A stretch of 64,000 nt of DNA from Symbiodinium natans. Taxonomy: Eukaryota; Sar; Dinophyceae; Suessiales; Symbiodiniaceae. The notes below the pieces were generated by a model. It was not told the DNA's origin and made no database searches. It saw only the letters and a list, made by a program, of their open reading frames with translations. The DNA lies in contig CAJNDS010000165.1 in NCBI GenBank assembly GCA_905221605.1, forward strand, positions 38,501-102,500, written 5' to 3'. A program made the position numbers and the translations under genes. This document shows, one piece after another, positions 33,303 to 43,799 of the stretch. Position 1 is the first letter of the stretch; each line of letters begins with the position of its first letter.

Positions 33303-33510
33303 TTCAGGGTTTAGGGTTTAGGATTTACGGGTTTAAGGTTTAGGGGTTTAGGGGTTTAGGGTTTAAGGGTTTAGGGGTTTAGGGGTTTAGGGGTTTAGGG
33401 GTTTAGGGGTTTAGGGGTTTAGGGGTTTAAGGGTTTAGGGGTTTAGGGGTTTAGGGGCTTAGTGGTTTAGGGTTTAGGTTCTAGGGTTTAGGGTTTAGGG
33501 TTTAGGTAAT
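33303..33510 (+). repeat. TTTAGGGG (8-bp) array
   Basis: At least 14 units have four G, making an 8-bp repeat different from both the 7-bp type and the TTTTAGGG array at 24,265. Normal TTTAGGG resumes at the right end. Confidence 0.92.
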
Positions 33511-33576
33511 CGAGCAGAGCAGAGCTGGCTTCGAGGTTGACGGCTAGTTTCACATAGGGTTGAGGGAAGTTCCGGG

Positions 33577-33655
33577 TCTGGGGTTTAGGGTTTAGGGTTT
33601 AGGGTTTAGGGTTTAGGGTTTAGGGTTTAGGGTTTCGGGTAGGGTTTCGGGTTTC
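33577..33655 (+). repeat. TTTAGGG array
   Basis: About nine units, then TTTCGGG variants. Confidence 0.9.
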
Positions 33656-33782
33656 GGGGGTGATGGAAGACTCATGGGGTAGCTATAAATAGGCTTAGAG
33701 GCAGCTCAGCTGAGACGATACATACCGTCCCCCTACTGCTGACCCCTACTAATGAGTACACCTTCATGTTTGGATACTTGTG

Positions 33783-34022
33783 CCCCTAAACCCTAAACCC
33801 TAAACCCTAAAACCCTAAACCCTAAAACCCTAAAACCCTAAACCCTGAAACCCTAAAACCCTAAACCCCTAAAACCCTAAACCCTAAACTCTAAAACCCT
33901 AAAACCCTAAACCCCTAAACCCTAAAACCCTAAAACCCTAAAACCCTGAAACCCTGAAACCCTGAAACCCTGAAACCCTAAAACCCTAAAACCCTAAAAC
34001 CCTAAACCCTAAACCCTAAAAC
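33783..34022 (-). repeat. mixed CCCTAAA / CCCTAAAA / CCCTGAAA array
   Basis: 7-bp and 8-bp units are interleaved without clear period for 240 bp, with four CCCTGAAA in a row at about 33,940-33,975. The exon at 34,031 follows at once. Confidence 0.9.
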
Positions 34023-34030
34023 GGTGCCAG

Positions 34031-34100
34031 GCGCCGACCTCGTTCCAGTGACATGACGTCGGAAAAGAGCGTCATCAAAGCGAAGGCCAGAAGCCATATG
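34031..34100 (+). CDS. putative internal exon, basic peptide
   Basis: A GCCAG acceptor and a GTTTGC donor (34,101) enclose 23 codons reading RRPRSSDMTSEKSVIKAKAR and SHM. Inverted arrays flank it. A basic/Ser-rich peptide, no family recognised. Confidence 0.5.
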
Positions 34101-34126
34101 GTTTGCCATTTTTAGTTAGGGATGTA

Positions 34127-34199
34127 GGGTTTAGGGTTTAGGGTTTAGGGTTTAGGGTTTATAGGGTTTAGGGTTTAGGGTTTAGGGTTTAGGGTTTAG
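34127..34199 (+). repeat. TTTAGGG array
   Basis: Ten units with one TTTATAGGG insertion. MITE C copy 1 abuts its right end. Confidence 0.92.
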
Positions 34200-34204
34200 C
34201 GCAA

Positions 34205-34316
34205 CTTGGGATGTTCCCCCTTATGCTAATAGTCCTCAAGAGGGATTATATAGGGGGTATGATTATCCCTATTGAGGACTGTTAGTATGAGGGGGGCAAT
34301 CCCAATTTTTAGTTCT
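34205..34316. repeat. MITE family C copy 1
   Basis: CTTGGGATGTTCCCCCTTAT at the left is matched by ATGAGGGGGGCAATCCCAA at the right; AGTCCTCAA and TTGAGGACT form a second inner inverted pair. Second copy at 56,255-56,372. Confidence 0.75.
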
Positions 34317-34614
34317 TATGCGTGAGAACAAGTCTTGAGGAAATACAGGGCTTAGAGTTTTTAGGGTTTAGGGCACAGCCTTTTCCATTGGAACAGAAGG
34401 AAACCTACCTACATGGCTTGAGATCTATTGTTCCTTTATTCAGGCACCAGCGTTCCAGGCGAGACTTGGGCAAAGGCACGTGAACCCTCACAACATTCCA
34501 AGCGTCAATTTTCTTCCTCCAAGCTTCTGCAGAGCGCAAAATCTCTAGAATCTTCAAAGCCCTAGGCCCTAAGCGCGAACCAACCAGGTGGACCGGGAGG
34601 ACCATGGCGATGAG

Positions 34615-34830
34615 TCGATTTGACTTTTGCCCGCGCGGACTGTCGGTGGCTTGTCGCTGCGGCTGACAGCCTCATCTTTGTGATGGCCATTTTCCTGTCG
34701 ATGATGGACTGCCTCTGGGAGACAGCGTTGTCGTCGCACGAGGTGCGCGACAAACTCTGGGCCTCACTGATGCCCGCATGTCACTGCCTCAAGCGGAAAG
34801 AGCCGCACCACTCTCTGGTATCTGCCCAGG
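34615..34830 (+). CDS. putative exon with hydrophobic segment
   Basis: About 70 codons are open after an in-frame TGA at 34,611 and up to a GTAAGG donor at 34,831. The first part reads DLTFARADCRWLVAAADSLI, then a hydrophobic run FVMAIFLSMM, then charged ETALSSHEVRDKLWASLMPA. It may encode a membrane-associated segment. The acceptor is uncertain. Nearby open frames at 34,853-35,157 could hold further exons but cannot be resolved. Confidence 0.45.
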
Positions 34831-34839
34831 GTAAGGAGA

Positions 34840-36050
34840 AAGGATAGCAGCCTTGCGCCATTGGGTCTTTGGAAGGTTCATGGTAATTACAAAGTCCATG
34901 CTTGCCAAAGACGTCATGTGCCAATTCCTCATGCCATCAGTGAGGACCACGAGGTTCCAGACGTTCCTTGCGCTGCTCACGGAGCTTTTTGCTCAAGGTC
35001 GTTCCCTGACGAGCAGCAAATCCCGAATCATGAGCGATGTTCACGGTATGTGTGTAGCGACAGGGTTCGATCCATAATCTTACGCACGGATAAGATGCCA
35101 CTAAGAAGGCACATGCTGTCTGGCATACTGGAGTGGACAAGGCACGTGATGGCCTAGAAACTTCCAAGACATAGCTTGCATCCGACACGCCTGCGTAGGC
35201 CACCAAGACCCTTCGAGTCAGACGCAAGCCCTAAAGCCCAGTCAGACGCCAGAATACAGCGATGTCCGGTGGTAGAGCTTTCGGGGTCTACGGCTTTAGG
35301 ATTTTTAGGGTTTTTTGGGGGGTTACTTTGTCTTCTGCTTTTAGCTCCTATAGGTCTTAAATTAGGAGTTAGGGCTTTAGGGTTTCAGGGGTTAATTAGG
35401 TTTCTGCACAGCAGAGCCTTGCCCCCTGCGAGCTTGGACGCTGCCGCCGGCTCGCGCATCGCAAGGCGTCCGGGGGCCCCACATCCTCAGAGGCCTAAGG
35501 TTTGGGCTTTCCTAAACCCTGAACCCTAAACCTAAAACCCGAAACCCTAAACACAATCAGGTTTGGGATTTCTCACCTTTAGTCCCTTGAAAGAAGGAAC
35601 TACAAATGAGGGTCTGCGTGCACGTTCTGAGTTTAGGGGTTTACGGTTCAGGGAACAGCCTCGGAACTACGTGTTGCGGTAGTGCGGAGGAGTTTTGCAG
35701 CCCCTCATAATGGCACTGTGGTAGACAGTATATAAATTCTGGGGTCAGTATGCAGAGTATTTCGCCCCTACAGCCCAGGGTTAGAGCTGGAGGTTGGGTT
35801 GGGAGTTTAAGCCAGGTTCTGTGCGTCCTTTTGCCTGGGTCATGTGGGATAACAATACTCGCCACGAAGAGCCAAGCACGCAAGACTTCAACACCATGTA
35901 CCCGAGCTTAGCAGCAAGAAGCCGGCGTCCTTCGTAAGGAGCTCATGCGACAACCCTACACCCTGAAACGGTTCAGGGGGTTTCGTTTTTGTGGGCTTTC
36001 GGCCTACAGGTTTGGGTCGAGTCCACCCTGACGCCGCCACCCTTGCCCCA
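34840..36050. other. unique stretch, coding status unresolved
   Basis: Ordinary composition with overlapping open frames on both strands (34,853-35,227 and 35,176-35,529). One forward frame contains CAAHGAFCSRSFPDEQQIPN followed by HERC, with zinc-finger-like Cys/His spacing, but the support is too slight to call. Confidence 0.3.
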
Positions 36051-36051
36051 G

Positions 36052-36103
36052 GGCCATGGGGAACGCCGTGGTAAACGAGTTCGCGCAAGGCGGCTTCCTG
36101 TAA
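36052..36103 (+). CDS. possible small exon, MGN start or terminal exon
   Basis: After a CCCAG acceptor the frame reads AMGNAVVNEFAQGGFL and stops at TAA 36,101. Alternatively ATG 36,056 starts a protein MGNAV cut by a GTAAAC donor at 36,071; MGN starts are often N-myristoylated. The sequence does not decide between these. Confidence 0.3.
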
Positions 36104-37737
36104 AGCACAGTGTCACGGCTCTTGGCTATGGGTGAGGGCAGGAAGTTGTTTTCAACTGAACCGAAAAATCTCCCCCTGATCATTGCTTTGGCCCTAAATC
36201 CAAACCCTAAACCCTGCAAACCCTGCAAACCCGAGAATCCTAAACCCTAAACCCTAAACCCTAAACCCAAGGGTTGTCTCATGGAGTCCATGAGCCACAC
36301 CCTAAAGGGATTCTGGATTGTCGGCAGTGATGAGGGGAGAAGAGTCGAGGTTCAAGATTTGCGGAGGGTTGAGGGTTTAGGATTTAGGGTTTAGGGTTTA
36401 GGGTTTAGGGTTAGGCCGGGCGCACGTGTGGCATGTGGAGCCCAGTTGCTTATTCAGCAAGCTGCCTCAACCCTAAACGCCACCCCTAAACCCTAAACCC
36501 CAAACCCAAACCCTGAACCCTAAATTAGGTTTTTTCACTGAGAGAGGGTGCACGCGCTCCTGCTTGCTTACGCTCTCCCAGTAGTTCGTACGAGTTACGT
36601 TCGCCCTGATGGAAGGTGGGCTCAGTACTCCATCCAATCCATTATGCTAGTGCTCACTAAGGAGTTACCTCCCGCGCGTTTTCCCGAATCTCAAACTTAC
36701 TATAGGGATTAGGCTTTGGAGGATAGGCGTTAGGGTTTAGGGTTTAGCGTTTAGGGTTTAGGCATTCGGGAGGCAACGGTAGGAGGCAACGGTAGAATTG
36801 TTAAACATCTGGGCTTCCTGAGATTTCAGGGCGAATGAAATTTAAGATTTCGTTCTTCATTCATTCGTGGTCGGAGGTCGCAAGTAAACATCCGATGAAC
36901 CCGAAGCCCTAACAATAAGCCCTCAACCCTAAAACCCTAAACCCTAAACCCTGAACCCGAAACCCGGAGCGCTAAGCCTGAACAGCCGGTCGGGAGGTTT
37001 ACAACCTTCACCGCCCAAGAAGAAGGTGGGGCGGGAAAGGGGGCACTTCGCGCCATAGTCAGGCTTTTGTTGAACCGGTTTCGGGTTTCGGTGTTTCTAG
37101 GGGTTTCGGGCTTAGGGGTTTAGGGGGGTTTAGGGTTGAGGGCCTTAAGAGTTGGGGTCGTCGAGCCTTTGTGTGCCAGCGACCCGCATGCACTACGTCG
37201 CAAGCCTTAGCCATCACTAGACCCCAAACCTTGAGCCTTGAGCGCCCTTCCAGGGGCGGTCGTCCAACATGGTCTTGGTCGCTGGGCACATCCGCAAGGC
37301 ACGCCGCAGAACTTTGATGCTGCAGCGCCGCAGATATTCTGCACCGTCCGTCCACCCTCGAATCCCAAAACCCATCATCTCCTAACCCCTCAACGAATTT
37401 GCGCGTCTAGTCTTCAAGTTTCAAGAAGCCTACGCCAGGCCACCAAAAAAGGGGAGGAGCCTGAGGATCGGCGCGTCGAGATCTGGGTGCAGGCCGCTTT
37501 GCTGTTTTCAGGGTCGGATGGGGTTTTGGGCTTCGAGTTCAAGGGGCTTGGGTGTGTTCTCGTTGGAGGGTTTAGGTTTTAGGGTTTAGGGTTTCGGTTT
37601 TGGGGTTCAGGGTTTAGGGTTTAGGGGTGTTGGGGGCTTGAGAGTTTGGGGTTCAGACGGCTTTCCCCACAGGAGCCAGGGCTTCAGGTGCTCGTTTGCT
37701 CCCTAGGCTGCCCCAACCCCACCTGACTACAGGTCCC

Positions 37738-37843
37738 AAAGATTCCATGTACCTATTTAGTGTATACTTAGGCCTCAAAGGGGTTCCTATATAGTAGCTT
37801 TAGGGCCCAAGTGTAGACTATATAGGCACATGGACCCTTAGGG
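37738..37843. repeat. MITE family A copy 3
   Basis: Left CCATGTACCTATTTAG, right CTATATAGGCACATGGACCC, with interior TTTAGGGCCCAAGTGTA. Confidence 0.7.
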
Positions 37844-37975
37844 GGTAGGGTTCGTCATGGGCTGGAAGGGTAGGCTCTGACATGGCTGGAGTTGTCGGTT
37901 GGAAATGTGGGTGTCTCCACTAGCCCGCATGTACCCAGAATACCATACTCCTTGTCATAAGGCGGGTCTGCGCAC

Positions 37976-38078
37976 CCGAAACCCTAAACCCAAACCCTAA
38001 ACCCTAAACCCTAAACCCTAAACCCTAAACCCTAATAACCCTAAACCCTAAACCCAAGACCCTAAACCCTAAAACGCC
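37976..38078 (-). repeat. CCCTAAA array
   Basis: About 13 units with occasional AATAACCCT breaks. A GC-rich island (38,081-38,175) and TTTAGGG (38,179-38,203) follow. Confidence 0.9.
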
Positions 38079-38853
38079 AGAGCCTGAATCTCTGAGACCC
38101 AAGACTCATGGAAGGCAGAGAAAGACGCCACCGTCGGCTGGGCGGCAGTCTGAGACTGGGGTGGGAGGAGGGGGTGAGGGGTTTAGGGTTTAGGGTTTAG
38201 GGTTTGGGGGTTTGGGGGTTTTGGGATTTGGGTTTGCTTTTTGCTCTTCTGTCGGCGGAATCAGGCTATGTTGAGCTGGAGCTTTGGGTCAAGGGCTTCT
38301 TGTTTAAGGCTTGGGACCTAATTCTTGGGGTTTTGCAAAACTTGTGTAGGAAAGTACAGCATCCCAACCCTTGTAAACGCCATGAAGCCCTCGAACTTAA
38401 ACCCCGCAGACCGTACTAGACAGCTTGGGTTTCTACACATCCATGAACCTTATAACAAAGGAGCCGAAATAGTTACCAACCTTGCCCCTGGAATCTTATG
38501 ACCTTGTGTAAATATGTAAATATAATATGAATAGAAATATAGATATAAATATAAGTAAATAAATAAATGAACATATATATATATATATATAAATGAATGA
38601 ATACAGAATACATATATATATATATTTATTTATTGAATATATATATATATATATTGGATATACACTACTACTCAATGAAACTGGCCCTATACTCGCCTAT
38701 GCTTGCAGGCCGCTTCCAAAAGCCTACTCTTCTCCCTAAACCTCTACCTGGACCTCCAAATCTAAGCCTATACATCATGGCCAAGAGGCTGCAGTTGGAA
38801 AACCCTCAACCCTTGACCTTAAACCCCTAAACCCTAAACCCTAAACCTCCTAG

Positions 38854-38917
38854 ACCGCGGCTGAAGGTCCTCAGCCGGGTGATCGAGGAACTCGCGAAGA
38901 AGGAGGCAGCTGGCGAA
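38854..38917 (+). CDS. putative internal exon, helical
   Basis: A CCTAG acceptor and a GTAAAT donor at 38,918 enclose 21 codons reading PRLKVLSRVIEELAKKEAAG and E. The heptad-like Leu/Val spacing is typical of an amphipathic helix. CCCTAAA precedes it and degenerate TTTAGGG follows. One of the better-supported single exons. Confidence 0.6.
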
Positions 38918-39622
38918 GTAAATGGGTCTAGCTTTTTGGGTTTTGGGTTGAGGGTTAAGGGTTGAGGGTTTAGGGTTTAGGGTGACGATAACTTGAGATT
39001 ATTGTCCGTTTGGGGTCCCGTACATGCTACCCATGCAAAGCCAAAGCACTCTTGCCCCTGAACCCTAAACCCTAAATCCTAAACCCTAGACCCTGAATCC
39101 TAAACCGGGTTTAGGGTTCAGGGTTTAGGGTTTAGGGATTATGGTTTAGGGTTTAGGGTTTAGGGTTGGAAGAGGTTTACGTAAGCCCTGTAAGGCTTAC
39201 CTACGCAGGCTCTGCCAGCACGTAGCCCGAAAGTCACGCGGCCCCATCTTCAGAAACAAGTTCATTTCCTCAAACCTGAAACCCTAAACCATAAACCCTA
39301 CACCCTAAACCCTAAACCCTAAACCCCAAGCCCCAAGCCAAGAAGAGCTTTGACCCTGCCGGCCTTCCAGCCTGACGCTCCGTCTATCGTCGGGCTTCGC
39401 GTCGTGAAGGATGCCAAAGGAGATGGCGTGACGCCGGCAAACTTTAGCAGTGCTTCTGGCTTGCTAGGGTTCAGGGTTCAGGGTTCATGGTTCAGGGTTC
39501 AGGGTTGAGGGTTGAGGGTTTAGGGTTTAGGATTTAGGGGGTACCCGTCCCCGAAACCCCAAACCGTATAAGTGCGTAGATGGAAACACATTCAAGGTTT
39601 CGGGTTTTAGGGAACAGTCTCA

Positions 39623-39752
39623 TACAAGGAGGGCCCCCCCCCCCCCTAGCTATAAGTAGAATGATCAGGTCCCTAAATTGGGTCATAAGGATCCTAACTC
39701 AGGTTATAAGTCCCTTAACAATAGGTAGTATGGTAAGGGGGCCCTCCTTGTA
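39623..39752. repeat. MITE family D copy 2 (reversed)
   Basis: Same ends and interior as copy 1 but in the opposite orientation, with the C-run near the left end expanded to 14. Confidence 0.8.
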
Positions 39753-40001
39753 GGGTCGAGTCCCATGAACGTGTAGGTAATTGGGGGAGACATACAGGGG
39801 CCCAGAACCGGGGAACTACCACAATATCCCGCCCACTGTACCAATCCTTGGCTTTCTTCCGGCTGGCCTCTTAGGGCTTTTTTTTTGATTTTTGTGGAAA
39901 CTACAATAAGGAGACAAAAAGTTAAACTTGTTTTGACTTTTGTGGAAAATACAATAAGGAGACTAAAAGTTAAACTTTTTAGGAGGGGGTTCAGAAGTCA
40001 G

Positions 40002-40099
40002 CCAAGCATCCGGCAGCTTGCAATCTACTGTCAGCCGGTCATGGCCAGGACGCAAGTTCTCGTGGCGGGCCGGGAAGGCAACACCGCCATGTCCATAAT
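40002..40099 (+). CDS. putative internal exon with GTTTAGGG donor
   Basis: From a GTCAG acceptor the frame reads PSIRQLAIYCQPVMARTQVL and continues VAGREGNTAMSIM. The donor at 40,100 is the start of a long TTTAGGG array (GTTTAGGG). The mixed beta/alpha character looks like a folded domain, but no family is recognised. Confidence 0.55.
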
Positions 40100-40200
40100 G
40101 TTTAGGGTTTAGGGTTTAGGGTTTGGGGTTTAGGGTTTAGGGTTCAGGGTTTAGTGTTTAGGGTTTGGGATTTAGGGTTTAGGGTTTAGGGTTTAGGGTT
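40100..40200 (+). repeat. TTTAGGG array
   Basis: Mixed with TTTGGGG, TTCAGGG and TTTAGTG variants. Confidence 0.9.
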
Positions 40201-40307
40201 ATACTGGAAAAAGACAACAACATCTCACCCTGGCGCTAGAGAGGGCATGTCGTATCCTGCCATGTGCGTCTTGAGACTCTCACGAAGGCGCTGCAAGTAT
40301 CTTGGTC

Positions 40308-40402
40308 AGGCTAGGATGGGCAATACTTGTGCCTTAAAGTACCTCCTATGTAGGGACGTTAGGGCCCAAGTACACAAGAATGAGGTACGTGGACACTTAG
40401 GG
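40308..40402. repeat. MITE family A copy 4 (diverged left end)
   Basis: The right half keeps GTTAGGGCCCAAGTACAC and GAGGTACGTGGACACTTAG; the left end is diverged. Confidence 0.55.
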
Positions 40403-40563
40403 TCCTGTGCTGTAGAAGAGAGAAAGCTTGGAGAAGTGGCAAGAGAGGGTTTAGGGTTTAGGGTTTAGGGTTTTGGGTTTTGGGTTTAGGGTTTGGGGTT
40501 TTTAGGGTTTAGGGTTTAGGGACCACAAGCCTGGGCCTAGCCAGTTGCCTCTGCTGTTTGCAG

Positions 40564-40634
40564 GAAGCTCGGCTATGCCAACTCACCAGCGGGCACCGCC
40601 AACAAGATGCTTGGCGTGAAAGACACTGCGGGAA
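40564..40634 (+). CDS. putative internal exon, unknown gene
   Basis: A TTTGCAG acceptor opens a frame reading KLGYANSPAGTANKMLGVKD and TAG up to a GT donor at 40,635. A TTTAGGG array (40,445-40,520) precedes it. Splice signals are good; the peptide is not recognised. Confidence 0.55.
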
Positions 40635-40824
40635 GTTCGGATTGCCTTCTTGACGTGTGCTTTTTTTTGTTGGGACGGGGAGAATGGGGCAGGTAGGCTC
40701 CTCTCAGTTTTGGCGCTTTAAAGGCCTGCAAAATTACTTCAGACAACCTAGAGCCCTAAGCCCTGAACCTCAAAACCCTAAGCCCAAAACCCAAACCTTA
40801 AGCCCAGCATCCCAAGAGTCGTCC

Positions 40825-40918
40825 CCTAAGGGTCCATGCACCTCATTATTATGTACTTGGGCCCTAAAGTCCCTAAATAGGAGGTAGTATTCCACATGTA
40901 GGTACATGGACCCTTAGG
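40825..40918. repeat. MITE family A copy 5
   Basis: CCTAAGGGTCCATGCACCTC at the left and GTAGGTACATGGACCCTTAG at the right; it abuts a CCCTAAA array at 40,924. Confidence 0.78.
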
Positions 40919-41264
40919 GGCCCCCCTAAACCCTAAACCCTAAACCCTAAACCCTAAACCCTAAACCCCTAAACCCTAAACCCTAAACTTAAACCCTAAA
41001 CCCTAAAGCCCCAAGCCCTAAACCGGAACTCCCGAGTCTCCCGCCACCACTTCTTTGGGGCCATCCAGCGCCCCAAACCCTAAGAGCTAAAGACTGAGGT
41101 CCTAAACCCAAAGCCCTAAGAAGCCCCGTAAACTCCGTAAACCCTTGGATGGTTACTTCTCTCAATTCTGGCCTCTTTTGGGGTTACTCTTGTAAGGCGG
41201 CCCTGAAAATTTAGGGTACCCAGAAGAAGGGGACCATCCGAAACCCTGAACCCTACACACTTAA

Positions 41265-41346
41265 ACCCTAAACCCTAAACCCTAAGCCCTAAGCCCTAAG
41301 CCCTAAGCCCTAAGCCCTAAGCCCTCAACCCTCAACCCTCAACCCT
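41265..41346 (-). repeat. CCCTAAA to CCCTAAG to CCCTCAA block array
   Basis: Three homogeneous blocks follow each other: CCCTAAA, then six CCCTAAG, then four CCCTCAA. The unit changes in steps rather than at random. A possible exon at 41,385-41,455 follows, then TTTAGGG. Confidence 0.9.
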
Positions 41347-42215
41347 CATCATCTTGAGAACTGACCCAACTTGACCTGAGGGACTGCAGTTCCGATCTCA
41401 GGAACTGTGGTTATGGAGGCTCGTCAAGCTCTCGTCCGGATGCCAGCTGCTCAGAGGTTTTAGGGTTTAGGGGTTTCGGGTTTGGGGTTTAGGGTTTGGG
41501 GTTTCGGGTTTAGGGTTGCCTGAGGGGTCGAGAGGTTTAGGGCTTTGGTTCAAGGTTGGGGTTGGGGGGGGAGCAGGGGCTCTTGGCGCGCACAGGCACT
41601 GGCCGGCATATTCAGCAGTGAAACATCTGCCTTAGTGCGAAGTGTTACCGCACAAGCTGATGCAACACAGCATACCTTGAAATTGTGTTGAGGAACTGGA
41701 CATTGATTGCATCAGGACACATACGCACAAACGTCAATGTGGAACCGACATATGTAGCTTTAAGCTTGCTATACCTAGACAGAATGGAGGAACTTGGTAC
41801 CTTGTGAAAGACAGCATGCATGCCCAATGGATAAGACAAGACTTCCGACATATTTCCTGGCCAATGTAGGGTTTAGGGTTTAGGGTTTAGGGTTTAGGGT
41901 TTAGGGGTTTAGGGTTTAGGGTTTAGGGTTTAGGGTTTAGTTGACCTTGATGGAGGTGAGGCAAGGCATGGAGACTAATAGGTTCCCAAGTCAAACCTAC
42001 GTCCGAAGTGGTGGGCAATGTACGTACTCAGGAACTATGAAGGCTGCCTGGCGACATGCCTACACCTCGTTTTAGAACATGCAAATGTACCCAACAATCA
42101 CAGGCATGTGTTTAAGGATATACTTATACATGTATGTATATGTGTGTATGTAACATTTATGGGACATGCGTACACATGCACGTCTGTTGCACCCCAAGAC
42201 CTCTCTTCAATCCAG

Positions 42216-42309
42216 TCATCCGATGGGGGTTCCAAGGCCAAAGACGAGTATGGCGGCCTTCAGGACGGGAGTAATGAGCAGGGCTTAGGGTCGGCGAGCC
42301 CCTCAGACG
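42216..42309 (+). CDS. putative exon with GTTTAGGG donor, Ser/Gly-rich
   Basis: After a TCCAG acceptor the frame reads SSDGGSKAKDEYGGLQDGSN and continues EQGLGSASPSD, ending where GTTTAGGG begins at 42,310. Low-complexity, hydrophilic linker-like peptide. Confidence 0.45.
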
Positions 42310-42382
42310 GTTTAGGGTTTAGGGTTTAGGGTTTGGGGTTTAGGGTTTAGGGTTTAGGGTTTAGGGTTTAGGGTTGCCCTAA
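42310..42382 (+). repeat. TTTAGGG array meeting CCCTAAA head-to-head
   Basis: About nine units run into TTTAGGGTTGCCCTAAACCC, a G-rich to C-rich junction with a 2-3 base joint. Confidence 0.88.
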
Positions 42383-42719
42383 ACCCGAAATCTGACCTAG
42401 CAAGCCCCCAGGCCCGGCAGGTCAGTAGTACATCGCCGGGGTATCCCCAGAGTCGTCTTATCAGCAAGGCGTGCTCAGAGGTGGCAAGAGCTTCCTAGGC
42501 CCACTTGCCAGTCTGGCAATGTTTAGGCTTTTGGGGGCCGGGTTTAAGCCTGGGGCAACTTGGCTCTCAAGCTCCAGGGGGGCTTTCCTGGGCCCTTCAA
42601 TTGTAGTTAACCCCTGCGCCCTAAGCCCTAAGGCCTAATTAAACCCTAAACCCTAAACCCTGATCCCTATACCCTAAACCCTAAACCCTAAACCCAAACC
42701 CTATGAACCCTGAACCTTT

Positions 42720-42772
42720 GGCGGGGGGGGGGGCGGGGGGGGGGGGCGGGGGGGGGGGCGGGGGGGGGGGAA
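42720..42772. repeat. interrupted poly-G tract
   Basis: Runs of 8-12 G separated by single C, between degenerate telomeric blocks. Confidence 0.9.
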
Positions 42773-43046
42773 CCTGGGTGATGGGTTTCGGGCTTAGGGC
42801 TTAGTATACCCTGATTCGGCGTAGGAATATGAATGCCCTCAATCCCAGGTCCGAGAACCCCAGAAATCCAAATGTGTTTGTTGCTTCGGGTTTTAGCGTG
42901 CATGGCTGGCGATTGCTGAGCAGGAGGTTTAGGGTTGAGGGTTCAGGGTTGAGGCTTCATGGTTTAGGGTTTAGGGTTTAGGGTTTAGGGTTTAGGGTTA
43001 GGGTTTAGGGTTTAGGGTTTAGGGCGTGAAACCTGACCTCTGGCAG

Positions 43047-43129
43047 CCGGAGGAAGAGCTCTTGGTAGACTACGGGGCGGCCGCTTTCTCAGATGTTGGG
43101 TGCCAACGTTGCGCCAACGCCGACATCGG
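43047..43129 (+). CDS. putative exon with GTTTAGGG donor, weak SET-like end
   Basis: A TGGCAG acceptor opens a frame reading PEEELLVDYGAAAFSDVGCQ and RCANADI; the telomeric run GTTTAGGG at 43,130 serves as donor. The EELLVDYG segment resembles the end of SET domains (G-E-E-L-x-x-D-Y-G), with cysteines after it, but this is a short match and tentative. Confidence 0.5.
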
Positions 43130-43243
43130 GTTTAGGGTTTAGGGTTTAGGGTTTAGGGTTTAGGGTTTAGGGTTTAGGGTGTAGGGTTTAGGGTTTAGGG
43201 TTTAGGGTTTAGGGTTTAGGGTTTAGGGTTTAGGGTTTAGGGT
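43130..43243 (+). repeat. TTTAGGG array
   Basis: About 16 units, one TGTAGGG. Confidence 0.93.
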
Positions 43244-43356
43244 TCTTTTTACGAGCTTTGGGTGGAGCGCTGGGCCATTCTGAGTTGGGAGCCTCTGTCA
43301 CCTCAGCCCCTCACTCCAGGCAAAACCCAAACCCCAAACCCTAAGCCTTAGCCCCT

Positions 43357-43456
43357 AAACCCTAAACCCTAAACCCTAAACCCTAAACCCTAAACCCTAA
43401 ATTTAAACCCTAAACCCTAAACCCTAAATTTAAACCCCAAACCCTAAACCCCAAAC
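43357..43456 (-). repeat. CCCTAAA array with AAATTTAAACCC breaks
   Basis: Two CCCTAAATTTAAACCC junctions interrupt an otherwise regular array. Confidence 0.9.
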
Positions 43457-43469
43457 TTTGCCGAGGCAG

Positions 43470-43523
43470 TCCTCGACATCCTAGATGACAGCGACTGCCT
43501 TGAGTGCATCTTCGAGGCCATTT
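43470..43523 (+). CDS. putative exon ending at a telomeric repeat
   Basis: A GGCAG acceptor gives a frame reading LDILDDSDCLECIFEAI, which stops at the TAG contained in the first TTTAGGG unit. If real, the stop codon comes from the telomeric repeat; otherwise a GC donor at 43,515 would end it earlier. CCCTAAA precedes and TTTAGGG follows. Confidence 0.4.
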
Positions 43524-43799
43524 AGGGTTTGGGGTTTGGGGTTTAGGGTTTGGGGTTTAGGGTTTAGGGTTTAGGGTTTAGGGCGACCATACCTGGGATA
43601 GAGCTTCCAGGTAGGTCGCTTGGGATACATCGCCATTCTTTGGTCTAAGAGCGTCTGTTTAGGACTACTTCTCATAGGCATCATGAGGGGCAGGGTAGGC
43701 TTACCGACGTCGTGGCTGAAGTTGCGGGGTGTTGGACTTCCAGTTGTAGGGAATGAATCATGCTTCAGGGAAACGCGCCTGCTATCACGACTGTGCTGG

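Noticed and set aside
35060-35085. tRNA B-box-like GGTTCGATCC
   Set aside because: Flanking bases do not form a T-arm stem and there is no acceptor stem or A-box at the right distance. A similar ATTCGAATCCC at about 25,486 was rejected for the same reason.
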